Under the pieces are notes generated by a model. It was given only the letters and a program-made list of their open reading frames with translations, had not been told where the DNA came from and did not search any database. Made by a program: the position numbers and the translations under genes. From NCBI GenBank assembly GCA_039105265.1, contig JAPFFF010000011.1, forward strand, positions 3,596,001 through 3,660,000: DNA of 64,000 bases. The letters run 5' to 3'. The stretch comes from Tritrichomonas musculus (taxonomy: Eukaryota; Parabasalia; Tritrichomonadida; Tritrichomonadidae). Every line of letters starts with the position of its first letter. Position 1 is the stretch's first letter. Of this stretch, positions 51,543 through 61,300 are shown one piece after another.

Positions 51543-54299
51543 ATGAAAACTATTAATCGCTCATCGAACTATTCAAATAGAAATACTCAAACTTTTAAGA
51601 TTTCTTCTCGTTCTTTTGACTCATTGAATCTTCAAACTTTTCCTGATTATTCATTATTAAGACAATATTCAAGTCTTTCATTCTGTCATAATCCAATTAC
51701 GTCATTATCATCTCTTCCATCTCTTCCAGAGCTTACATCACTTAAGCTTGATCACACAAAAATATCTACTTTTGATGGCGCCAAATACCAACCTCAACTT
51801 TCGAGCATATCAATGCAATCAACTCCAATAACTACTAGCAAGTACTTCTTTGAAATGTGCCTTATTGCTTTTGGTACTCAAATTACTCGGATTAATGAAA
51901 AAAATATTACATATAAACAGCGTAAATTCGCACAAGAAAACGAAAATACCCTTCATAAATACATAGTAACTGGATGGTTGATTACAAAGGGAAGCCAGCC
52001 TATTCACCTTTTAAATTATCAAACTAGAAAAAGGGTTTCTTTATACACGGTTAACCCAAAAGAAAAGCAAGATGCTAATAGCTTTGATCAAAAAAAAGTT
52101 TCAGAAACAGATACAGACATTAATTCAATTTCAAAATCAACCACAAATGACCCATCTTCAAGATCATTTTCTTATGCCAGCTCTTTTGTTTCCACTTCCA
52201 GTGACACTCGTTCAAAATCAACTTCAATCGAAAACAACTCTTATAACCTCGACAAAGAGGCACGAGATGCTCTGCTTCAAAAAATGTTAAAACTTACCCA
52301 GAAGTGGAATCCTGCTCCTAAAGTAACAACAAGCGATAAAGATAAGGATAACTTTTTCGATAATAATATATTCTTATTGTTTCAACCAAGTTTGGCTAGG
52401 AGCAGACGTCTTGTTACTAGGGATCATCGTACAGAAAACATTTTTAGACTTCCAGTATCATTTAAATCTGATTCTCCATTTGCACAAGAAAATAAACCAT
52501 ATTTGCTTCGAAAGAGAGAAGAGCATGAAATGAGAATCAAACAAAAACGAGACCAAATGCTCCGTGAACAAGAGCAATATGAATATGAATACGAAGAAGA
52601 GGAGGAAGAAATTCCAGAGGAAGAAAAACTAGAAAGCGAAGAAAAAATTAAAAATGAAAATGAGAATCAATTGAAATCTGATCTTCAAGAAGAAGTAGCT
52701 GCAGAAAACAACATTTTAACGGATAAAAATAATATTCAAAATGTTGATGATAACCAAAACCAAGAAGAAGAAGAAAAAGTTCAAATTGCTTCATTCGAGC
52801 CTCAGAATCAAGAAGAAGCTAGCATTCAAACAGAACAATATGAAAGTAAAACTGATGAAACCCAAAAAGAACTTGAAATCATTCCTGCAACACAAAATGA
52901 ATTCGAGAATAATACTACTGATAACGATAAAAAATTTGAATTTCCAAAAATTCAAGTTTCATTCAAAGAGACAAAGCATTTGATAAGAAAATCATTGGCT
53001 TCTAAGGAAATTTCTACACCATCTCCAACAAAATCTAGGCGCAGCCTTCCTCGTTCAAATAGCGAACGCATAATGAACGAACCAGGACCAGAAACTAACA
53101 ATAGTCCAAGTTTAACTGAGTCAGAAATGGAAATTTACAGAAAAAGAAGGTTGAGTTCAATGAACAAATTCATATTGAACCCGAATACACCAGTCCATTC
53201 AACAAAAGATAAAAATGAAACAACGAATATGAACACAAGCCTTACTCCTGACGAAAAAATTCTAAAAAAGAAAAGAAGAACGCTCACTCATTCTAAATCA
53301 TTTAAGCATTATAATAAAGATGATACTGATAACAATTTAAATACAGATTCAAATCCAAATTTAATTAATGATTTTAATCCACAATCATCCCAAAATTTAA
53401 ACAATAATTCAAATTCAACATCAAGTCCTAATTTAAATCAAAAACCTTTAGATAATAATAACAAAAAGGTTAGATTATTAACACGTAGACCAACTTATTC
53501 AGAAATTTTATCAGACAAATACAAGCAAAAAAGAAAACTGGATTTACTTTCTATCCAATCAAAGCAAAATGATTCTACAAATCAGAAAGCACCAACTTCT
53601 CAGGAACCTACAAGAAAATTTGATTTATCAAAGAGAAAAACTAGCTTTGTTGGCATCAGCGAAATCAATAATTTCAGGAAAAAAGAGTCAAAAACTGATA
53701 CCGATACTGATATTGAAAATACATCAGTTATAGACATTGGAACAATTTCAGAAGCTCAAAATAAAAAGCAAAATTCAGAAATTGAAACCAAAAATGAAGC
53801 TCAAAATAAAACAGAAACATTTAAAGAAGAAGAAGAATTGAATACAAATAAATTGCCCGAAAAACCGGATATTTTAAATGATACTGAAGAAGAAGAAGAA
53901 GAAGCAACTGTTAGCAAAAATGATGATAATTTTGATAATGGCGGATTATTAAAAGATGAGGATGAAGCTAAGTCTGAATCAAAAGAACAAACGGCTCCAG
54001 ATATAGATGATGCCATTGCCGTTGATGACTATGTTGATGATGAAAACAACCAACTCGCTCAGGAAGACAAAGAAGATGATCAAAAGGATAAAGATGATGA
54101 AAATGAAGATCCTGATCTAGATTTACTAGATGAAATGCTTAAAGATGTTGATATTGAAGATGATACAGATGAAAATGAAGCAAACTTGAGATATGCTGCT
54201 TTTCAAGAATGCATTGAAAAACACCCGGATAAGGAAGAAGATGATGACTTTGTTTCAGAATATATAGAACAATATTTGAAAAATCATTTGAATAAATAA
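51543..54299 (+). CDS. LRR protein with long acidic disordered tail
   Basis: 918 residues. Three short leucine-rich repeats at about 28-100 (SSLSFCHNPITSLSSLPSLP, LTSLKLDHTKIS, LSSISMQSTPIT) end in a cap of the SDS22/LRRcap kind (ITYKQRKFAQENENTLHKYIVTGWLI). The remaining 750 residues are low-complexity: Ser-rich, then Glu/Asn/Gln/Lys-rich, with an acidic C-terminal 170 (DPDLDLLDEMLKDVDIEDDT) ending in a short helical segment. LRR proteins of this shape are common in trichomonads. Likely a scaffold; no catalytic domain. Confidence 0.85.
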   Translation: MKTINRSSNYSNRNTQTFKISSRSFDSLNLQTFPDYSLLRQYSSLSFCHNPITSLSSLPSLPELTSLKLDHTKISTFDGAKYQPQLSSISMQSTPITTSKYFFEMCLIAFGTQITRINEKNITYKQRKFAQENENTLHKYIVTGWLITKGSQPIHLLNYQTRKRVSLYTVNPKEKQDANSFDQKKVSETDTDINSISKSTTNDPSSRSFSYASSFVSTSSDTRSKSTSIENNSYNLDKEARDALLQKMLKLTQKWNPAPKVTTSDKDKDNFFDNNIFLLFQPSLARSRRLVTRDHRTENIFRLPVSFKSDSPFAQENKPYLLRKREEHEMRIKQKRDQMLREQEQYEYEYEEEEEEIPEEEKLESEEKIKNENENQLKSDLQEEVAAENNILTDKNNIQNVDDNQNQEEEEKVQIASFEPQNQEEASIQTEQYESKTDETQKELEIIPATQNEFENNTTDNDKKFEFPKIQVSFKETKHLIRKSLASKEISTPSPTKSRRSLPRSNSERIMNEPGPETNNSPSLTESEMEIYRKRRLSSMNKFILNPNTPVHSTKDKNETTNMNTSLTPDEKILKKKRRTLTHSKSFKHYNKDDTDNNLNTDSNPNLINDFNPQSSQNLNNNSNSTSSPNLNQKPLDNNNKKVRLLTRRPTYSEILSDKYKQKRKLDLLSIQSKQNDSTNQKAPTSQEPTRKFDLSKRKTSFVGISEINNFRKKESKTDTDTDIENTSVIDIGTISEAQNKKQNSEIETKNEAQNKTETFKEEEELNTNKLPEKPDILNDTEEEEEEATVSKNDDNFDNGGLLKDEDEAKSESKEQTAPDIDDAIAVDDYVDDENNQLAQEDKEDDQKDKDDENEDPDLDLLDEMLKDVDIEDDTDENEANLRYAAFQECIEKHPDKEEDDDFVSEYIEQYLKNHLNK

Positions 54300-54429
54300 A
54301 TAAAACTTGTTTACCTATATAAAACTTTTTTGTTATATAAAAACATATTGATCGTAATAACATTAATTAATTAATTAATTAATATCTTTTGATTAAATTC
54401 TATTTTAACGATTTGAGATAACACATATA

Positions 54430-54586
54430 TTATGAAAGCACTATAGTGCTTACAAGAGTCGCCTCAACGATATTTGCATATTTTTCGTACGATGGATCCT
54501 CATTTTTTAATTGTTCTGCAATTTCATGGGCTCTCTGGGCACATACTTGTGAATTACGTATATTGTCATCAACTTTTTTTTTGCAT
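54430..54586 (-). CDS. Very short coding sequence with a frame problem
   Basis: Minus-strand DNA here reads as VDDNIRNSQVCAQRAHEIAE followed by QLKNEDPSYEKYANIVEATL and a stop at 54430-54432. This composition is clearly protein-like and unlike the surrounding spacer. An initiator-like TCATTT (54597-54592) lies 9 bases before an ATG at 54586-54584. The ATG and this frame are out of step across a run of nine A; eight A would join them into a protein of about 50 residues. A homopolymer miscall, a recent mutation or slippage are possible. No family recognised; helical, possibly coiled-coil. Confidence 0.5.
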
Positions 54587-54916
54587 ATAAAAAATGAGAG
54601 GGTTTTCTAGAAAAAATGAGTTGATCCAAAAACCGAATTATTATTCGATTTTTTTTTTTTTTATTTTTATAGAGCATAATTATTTTTTAATAATTAAATG
54701 GGAAAAACACAGACACAACATTAAATGATTTTAATATCAAACTAACCTATCATAGATAATTAGAATAAGACATGATTTACCTTAGATCTTTTGATAACAC
54801 TTCTTTAATTTCAAATATTATTCGATATTTTTTTCAATAAATAATCAAAATTTGCGATTCTTTAAAGATCAATACTAATACGAGAAAAATAATTTTTTTT
54901 AACCAATTGACAAGTA

Positions 54917-56224
54917 TTAAGAAAGATGATCACTTTGCAAGAATCGATCACTATTTAAATCTAATTTTGCTTTTTGGTCAATTATTGAATAAGACTGATT
55001 GATTTCATGACAATTTTCTTTGATTTTATCTTCATATACACGAGCTTGATCTTCAAGAAATTGAACATTTTGCTCATACCGATCCAATTCAATCATTTTC
55101 AAATTAATATATTCTTGATCTTTTTGCAATTGAGTTTTTCGTTTGCTAATTTTCAAATCTTTTTCTTCCAACTCTTTCATTTTAATATCTATCAAAGATC
55201 GAAGTTTCTTTAAATCTTCTTTTCTGGATTCAAAAACTTTTCGTGATTGTGAAGCATTTGCATTTGAATGCTTTATTTGCTCTTTTTCTACACTTAAATC
55301 ATGAAGTTTACGAGTAAGCAAGAGAATTTGATTTTGTTCATTCTGAACAGAAGATTTTAAATCACTTGTAAAATCAATTTGATCTTCAAGATTCTTAATT
55401 TTAAGTGTTTTGATATGAAATTGTTTTTCTTGCTCCTTATTTTTCTTCAAATTAACAATCGATGCTTGATCAATTTCAAGTGACTCATCTAAACATTTTC
55501 GATTTTTTTCGTTTAAATTTTGGATAATATTTTCTATCTTTTGATTAATTTTCGCTTTGTCTTTTGGGCTCAATATCGTTAAATTCTTTTCTTGAACAAC
55601 TACTCTTTTAGATTGATTATCGGAAGAACTGGAGAAAGAACTTTGAGATTCTAAAGAATTTTTTTTAACAGAAAGAGTTTTTTGTCTCTTTTGATTTTTT
55701 CTAAACAAAATTTCTAATTCAACTAATTCTTTTTCAACGTCGTTAACCAATTTTGTATCATCTAAAGATTGTTCTCTTGATTCAAGGTCAAATAAAGAAT
55801 CCTCAACATCCTTTGTAAGTAATTCATCCAACTCAATATTATCAATAGGTTCTGAAAGTATCAAATCAAGAGCTCTTTCTTTTTTCAATGCTTTTTTCTC
55901 TCTATTTTGAAGTGAGTAAATCAGATGAATTAAATCATTTTCTTTTTGATAAGCTTTTTCATATTTCTTTATTGCTTTTAAATGAATGTTCTTTAGTTGT
56001 TCTGCTGTATATGAATGATCCAAAGATAATTGCTCAAGCTTTTGGTAAGAAAAAAATTGATTTTGAAATTCAAGATCTAATTGATCATATAGTTCATTGT
56101 ATTGTTGAATTTGCGATCTAATTTTCGTAATAAAATTTTGAATTGCTTCATTTTCAGATTTAATTTTTTGCTTTTCCATTTTCTTTTGTTGTGTTTCATT
56201 TGTAGATGGGAGTGATCCTTTCAT
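54917..56224 (-). CDS. Coiled-coil protein
   Basis: 435 residues from the ATG at 56224, almost all predicted coiled coil: long Glu/Lys/Gln/Leu heptads (EKQKIKSENEAIQNFITKIR, LEDQIDFTSDLKSSVQNEQN, QKDQEYINLKMIELDRYEQN) with a Ser-rich break near 200. No catalytic motif. Protein-like sequence continues upstream in the same frame to 56425 (EQNAYRRAQEYYEQLKNNNQ, RDKDLRHRNAELVKRKQ) with no ATG before the stop at 56426-56428, so the real N-terminus is probably longer; an out-of-frame ATG at 56403 lies next to T and A runs. It shares a short divergent promoter with the PP2A-type gene. Probably cytoskeletal. Confidence 0.8.
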   Translation of the reverse strand: MKGSLPSTNETQQKKMEKQKIKSENEAIQNFITKIRSQIQQYNELYDQLDLEFQNQFFSYQKLEQLSLDHSYTAEQLKNIHLKAIKKYEKAYQKENDLIHLIYSLQNREKKALKKERALDLILSEPIDNIELDELLTKDVEDSLFDLESREQSLDDTKLVNDVEKELVELEILFRKNQKRQKTLSVKKNSLESQSSFSSSSDNQSKRVVVQEKNLTILSPKDKAKINQKIENIIQNLNEKNRKCLDESLEIDQASIVNLKKNKEQEKQFHIKTLKIKNLEDQIDFTSDLKSSVQNEQNQILLLTRKLHDLSVEKEQIKHSNANASQSRKVFESRKEDLKKLRSLIDIKMKELEEKDLKISKRKTQLQKDQEYINLKMIELDRYEQNVQFLEDQARVYEDKIKENCHEINQSYSIIDQKAKLDLNSDRFLQSDHLS

Positions 56225-56445
56225 AAGTATTAAATTTTGCTTTCTTTTAACAAGTTCTGCATTTCGATGACGAAGATCTTTATCTCTAAATTGATTATTA
56301 TTTTTTAATTGTTCATAATATTCTTGAGCTCTTCTATAAGCATTTTGTTCAATAAATAGTCTGTTTTTTGTTGTTAAAGGTACCTTTTCTTTTTTTAAAA
56401 CATATTCAGACCTATTGCATTTCCTTTAACGTACCTTAAATAATA

Positions 56446-56462
56446 AAAAAACGTTATATTTT
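56446..56462. promoter_or_regulatory. AACGTT motif in a divergent promoter
   Basis: AAAAAACGTTATATTTT, identical to 13868-13884 before the GSK3-like gene. Another AAAAAACGTTA lies near 56525-56537. The space between the two divergent genes is under 170 bp, so both promoters must be compact. Confidence 0.35.
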
Positions 56463-56592
56463 GAAAAAAATTATTGAAAATTGTTAGAAAAATTTAAGAG
56501 GACTGAAGAAGATTTGTGAAAGTAAAAAAACGTTAAAGATATACAAAATTCAATTTGCATTCAAACAAAACATAAAAAAATTTTTCTATTGA

Positions 56593-58002
56593 ATGATGAC
56601 TCAACAAACTTCTAATGATCAACAGGCTTTGAAAGGAGAAAAACCTAAAGCTGAAGAATTGACACCACAACAGGAGGAATTTCAAAAAAAGTATGCATGC
56701 GATTTTATGGCTTGTTTGGTTTCTGATGTTTCGCGCATGGGATTTATTGAAGTATCAGATGAACTCAAGAACATCATTGGTGAGACAAATAATGATTCAA
56801 ATGGACAAGCAATCCAAATTCCTTCTTTCGAAGATAACAAAATTTCTGCTAATGATAACAACCCATATTCGGAATACTTCCAAAAGAAACTAGCCGAGGA
56901 ATACAAAAAAAAGGTTATAACAGATGAAGTTTTTAGCAAAATTAAAGATACTCTACACTATCCTACTCTTCGAAAAGAAACTAGGTCCACAATTAATTTT
57001 AACAAACTCATTGAGGAACTGCCAGACTTTAAATATTTGTTCTCACCTAAAATTTTGAACAGATCTGAAATGACTTCAAAATATGATTTCATGTCTTTTC
57101 ATTATTGCGAATTTGTTAGAAAATGCCAAAATATTCAAAATGCCCTTTTATGCATGATTGAAGTAATACCAAATTTTTCGACACAATTTATCATGCAGAA
57201 AGACTTTGAAAAATTTGTTGATACTTATAAAACTAGAATTCGTGCTCTTGAGGCACAAAGAAGCTGTGGCATGTACGAACAATTCAGGCCATACTACTCT
57301 CTTATTGTTTCAACCTATTTTTCGTTCTTCACAACAAGTTGTTTCAGAGATATATTTGAAACGAAAAAGGTAATTTTCTCTGATTTGTTCCAACAATTTA
57401 TTGATATGGATAATATGGAACGACAAAACAACCCATTTATAAGTACAAAGACGATGTCCATTTACACATCATTTAGAAAGATTGATAAAGATAAGACAGG
57501 AAGACTGACAATGGAACAATTTAAAGGTCTTGAAGGATATTCTCTCACGGATGCTTTTCTTGAACGATTGTTTGAAGTTCTTCAGCTTGTTGATAACGAA
57601 GTTGATTTTGCAGAATACATTCGCTTTTACATTGCACTTAATAACATTAAAACACCACAAGGAACCAATTATTTCTTCCAAATTTTTGATTTAAATAATG
57701 ATGGACAAATCGATCAATCTGATATTAATTTCTTTTACAAAGAAATAGTTAATGAATTTTCTAAAATTAATCCCGACTCAAAATATACCGGAAACTTCGA
57801 TCATTTCCTTTCTCAACTTTTTGATATAATTAGTTGCAAATCAGGCTTTGTTACAGAAAAAATTTTGATCGAGTCAAACAATCAAGATGTTTTCTTTAAG
57901 ATTTTGTTTGATGTGAATACATTTACAAAATGGGAAACTGATGCCTCAAGCGATGATGAAGAAGAATGCGTTAATGAAAGTTTTCCAATGAATTTCACTT
58001 AG
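56593..58002 (+). CDS. PP2A B''-type regulatory subunit (EF-hand)
   Basis: 469 residues. A helical N-terminal half includes the family-type segment FKYLFSPKILNR. EF-hand loop 1 is DKDKTGRLTMEQ (298-309), a degenerate hand follows near DNEVDFAEYIRFYIAL, and loop 2 is DLNNDGQIDQSD (366-377), canonical for calcium binding. This is the layout of B''/PR72/PR70 and plant TON2/FASS, which direct the PP2A catalytic subunit to targets in a calcium-sensitive way, often at microtubule or basal-body structures. The length is as in the PR70 core. Start: first of two consecutive ATGs. The C-terminus is acidic (ASSDDEEE). Confidence 0.88.
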   Translation: MMTQQTSNDQQALKGEKPKAEELTPQQEEFQKKYACDFMACLVSDVSRMGFIEVSDELKNIIGETNNDSNGQAIQIPSFEDNKISANDNNPYSEYFQKKLAEEYKKKVITDEVFSKIKDTLHYPTLRKETRSTINFNKLIEELPDFKYLFSPKILNRSEMTSKYDFMSFHYCEFVRKCQNIQNALLCMIEVIPNFSTQFIMQKDFEKFVDTYKTRIRALEAQRSCGMYEQFRPYYSLIVSTYFSFFTTSCFRDIFETKKVIFSDLFQQFIDMDNMERQNNPFISTKTMSIYTSFRKIDKDKTGRLTMEQFKGLEGYSLTDAFLERLFEVLQLVDNEVDFAEYIRFYIALNNIKTPQGTNYFFQIFDLNNDGQIDQSDINFFYKEIVNEFSKINPDSKYTGNFDHFLSQLFDIISCKSGFVTEKILIESNNQDVFFKILFDVNTFTKWETDASSDDEEECVNESFPMNFT

Positions 58003-58393
58003 TTCTGAAAATCATTGAAATATTTGAAGAAAAAAATGTTTCAATATTAGTATTTTAGCAAATCTTATCATTATTATATAAAGCTCACTATGTATACTAT
58101 ATAGTAAATCTATGTTTATTTATTTTAAATTCATTAATAAATCTATTTTTTAATATCATTTCCTATTGAAATCTATATACCATTTCAATCTTTAATATCA
58201 ATAATTTCATATGAAATAAACTATTGATCATTGACTGACTATAAATAATATTCAGCTTTAAGTCATTTGATTTTAAATCTCATTTTTACCAAAAAAACCA
58301 TTAAAAAAAAATAATTAAAGAAATTAAATGATTTTACCAATTTATTCATCTCATGATTAAATCTATAAATTCTATGCTTCTATATTATCTATT
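58003..58393. other. Convergent intergenic spacer
   Basis: A+T-rich 3' flank of two convergent genes. No gene or repeat seen. Confidence 0.5.
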
Positions 58394-61300
58394 TTAAACG
58401 AAGTTGGATTTGCTTTGGCGAACTCCTCCCTTTGGATCAGTAAGTGTGTCATCAACGACATCGTCAATGTCAACCAATCCCTTCTTATAACGTTCGATCA
58501 AGTTCATTAAGTCATCGTGATCCTTCTTCGCCTTGAGGATTGTGTCGCCCAATTGTTTCCTTAATCGTTCAATTTCAGCGGAAAGTTTGTCGTGATCTTC
58601 TTTGGCCTTCTTTTGTGCGTCTGCGAGTGACTTCTTGAGACGTTCAATTTCGGCTGAGAGGTCGTCGTGATCCTTCTTGGCCTTCTGTTGTGTTTCAGCG
58701 AGCAATTTCTTCAATCTTTCAATTTCAGCCAAGTTCTTGCTGCTGTCTTCTTGCGCCTTTCTGAGAGCATCAGCCAGCTGCTTCTTCAAGCGCTCAATTT
58801 CAGCGGAAAGCTTGTCGTGGTCAGCTTTAGCATCGGCCTTGGCCTTGTCCATTTGTTGGCAAAGTTTAGCGTGATCAGCGGCTGCATCTTTCTTGGTTTG
58901 TTCGGCTTGGGCAACGAGTTTGTCGTGGTCAGCTTTGGCTCTTGTTTCTGCTTCATTCAGTGCCTTCTTTAAGCGCTCAATTTCGGCTGTGAGTTTGGCA
59001 CGATCAGCAGCAGCGTCCTTCTTGAGATGGTCGATTTCGGCAGTGAATTTGTCGTGCTCTTCTTTGGCGCGTTGCTGTGTTGTTGCCAACGTTGTTGTGA
59101 GCTGTGAATTCTTGGCGGTTGCATCGGCCAACGACTTCTTGAGATTTGTGATTTCAGCCGCGAGTTTGGCGTGGTCGGCAGCTGCGTCCTTCTTGAGTTT
59201 CTCGATTTGTGCGCAGAGTGAGTCGTGATCTGCTTTGGCGGCCTTCTGTGCATCAGCGAGCGACTTCTTGACTTCGTTGCAGCGGCGCTCTGAGTCAGCC
59301 AGGGCCTTCTTGAGGTGGTCGATTTCGTTGTTTAGATTTGTGATTTTGGCTTGCGATTCATTTCTGACGCTTTCAACTTCGTGTGCGAGGCTGTCGTGGT
59401 CAGCTTGCGCATCCTTCCTCATCTTCTCGATTTCTGCATTGAATCTGGCCTGGTCAGCCTGCGCCTGCTTCTCAGCGGCGGCCAGCTGGCTTGCGAGTTG
59501 TGTCTTTTGTGCGACAGCATCAGCCAATTGGCCTTTGAGGCTGTCGATTTGGCCATTGAGACTGCTGATTTGTGACTGTGCGTCGCTTCTGACTTTGTCC
59601 ATTTGCTCCATGAGCTTGCTGTGGTCGTCTTGCGCACGCTTTTCTGTCTGCGAGACTGTGTTTCTCAATTCGTCGCAGCGCTTCTCTGACTCAGACAACG
59701 ACTGCTTCAAGTGCTGGATTTCTGACGAAAGGTTGGCGCGATCAGCAGCAGCTTGATTCTTTGTGTTTTCGATTTCGAAGGTGAGTCTGTCGTGCTCTGA
59801 TTGTGCCTGTTGCTGCGCTGATGCGAGCTTGTTGGAGAGGTCGTTCTTCTGCGATTCAGTTGCTGACAGTTGGCTTCGTAATTTGTCAATTTCGCTGTTG
59901 AGGCGGTTGGCTTCACTCTGTGCATCATTCTTGACTCTGTCAATTTCAGAGCAAAGCTTGCTGCGATCAGCAGCTGCATCCCTCTTGATGCTTTCCATCT
60001 GTGCAGTGAGGTTGGCATGGTCGGCTTTGGCGCGTTGTTGTTCATCAGAAACTGATCGCCTTAATTCGTTGCAGTGAGCTTCTGAGTCAGCCAGCAACTG
60101 CTTCTGGTGATTGATTTCGTTTGACAGGTTGTCGTGCTCTGATTGTGCTGCATTCTTGGCGCGTGCAAGCTCTGTGCTGAAGTTTGCTTTTTGCGTTTCT
60201 GCATCTCTCTTCAATTGCTCAATTTGCTGTGTAAGGGCAGCATGATCTTGCTGTGCCTTTTGCTGTGCTTCAGCTAGTGTCTTTGTGAGCTCTGCATTCT
60301 TGCTCTGTGAGTCAGCCAGCGACTTGTTGAGCTTTGCAATGTCGCCTTGAAGTTTGTCTTGTTCAACTTTGGCGGAATTCTTGACACTTGTGATTTCAGA
60401 GGCCATTCTATCGTGATCAGCTTTGGCAGCATTCTTGGCGCTTTCCATGTCACTGACCAATTTGTCATGATCAGCTTTTGCAGCCTTTTGTGCGTTGTCG
60501 AGTGTCTTTCTCAATTCATTGCAGCGTGACTCAGAGTCAGCCAGTGCTTTCTTGCCGTGATCGATTTCGCCACAGAGGTGGGAGTGATCAGCAGCTGCTT
60601 CTTTGTTGATGCGGGCAATTTCAGCAGTTAAAGCAGTGTGGTCAGCAGCTGCATCTTTCTTCATTTGCTCAATTGTTGCGGTAAGTTTTGCATGATCAGC
60701 AGCGGCGTCTTTCTTCATTTGTTCGATTGTTGCAGTGAGCTTGTTGTGGTCTTCTTGCGCCTTCTTTTGTGTGTCGGCCAATGTAGCAGCAACAGCATTC
60801 TTCTGTGCAACAGCGTCAGCAAGTTGCTTCTTGAGAGCTTCGATTTGTGCAGAAAGTTTGTCGTGATCTGCTTTGGCAAGCTTCTGGTTGCTATCAATTG
60901 TCTTTCTTAGCTCATTGGCGCGTGCTTCTGAATCAGCCAGTTCCTTCTTCATGTGCTCAATTTCCTTTGTCAAGTTGGCGTGATCAGCGGCAGCTTCTTT
61001 CTTTATGCGATCAATTTCAGCAGCAAGCTTGGCGTGATCAGCCGCAGCGTCTTTCTTTGTTTGCTCAATTGTTGCTGTGAGCTTGTCGTGATCAGCTTGC
61101 GCCTTCTTTTGTGTGTCAGCTAATGCAGCTGAGACAGCATTCTTCTGTGAAACTGCATCAGCGACTTGTTTCTTAAGTCCGTCATTTTCTTTGAGCATGC
61201 TTGCATGATCAGCAGCTGCATCCTTCTTGAGCTTCTCAATTTGTGCTGAAAGAGAGTCGTGATCAGCTTTGGCTTGCTGCTGTGTCTGCGATACTGTGCT

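Noticed and set aside
56426-56436. GTACGT on the minus strand as a 5' splice site (trichomonad GTAYGT)
   Set aside because: No matching 3' signal (ACTAACACACAG-like) follows and no upstream exon with an ATG could be found, so I do not call an intron.
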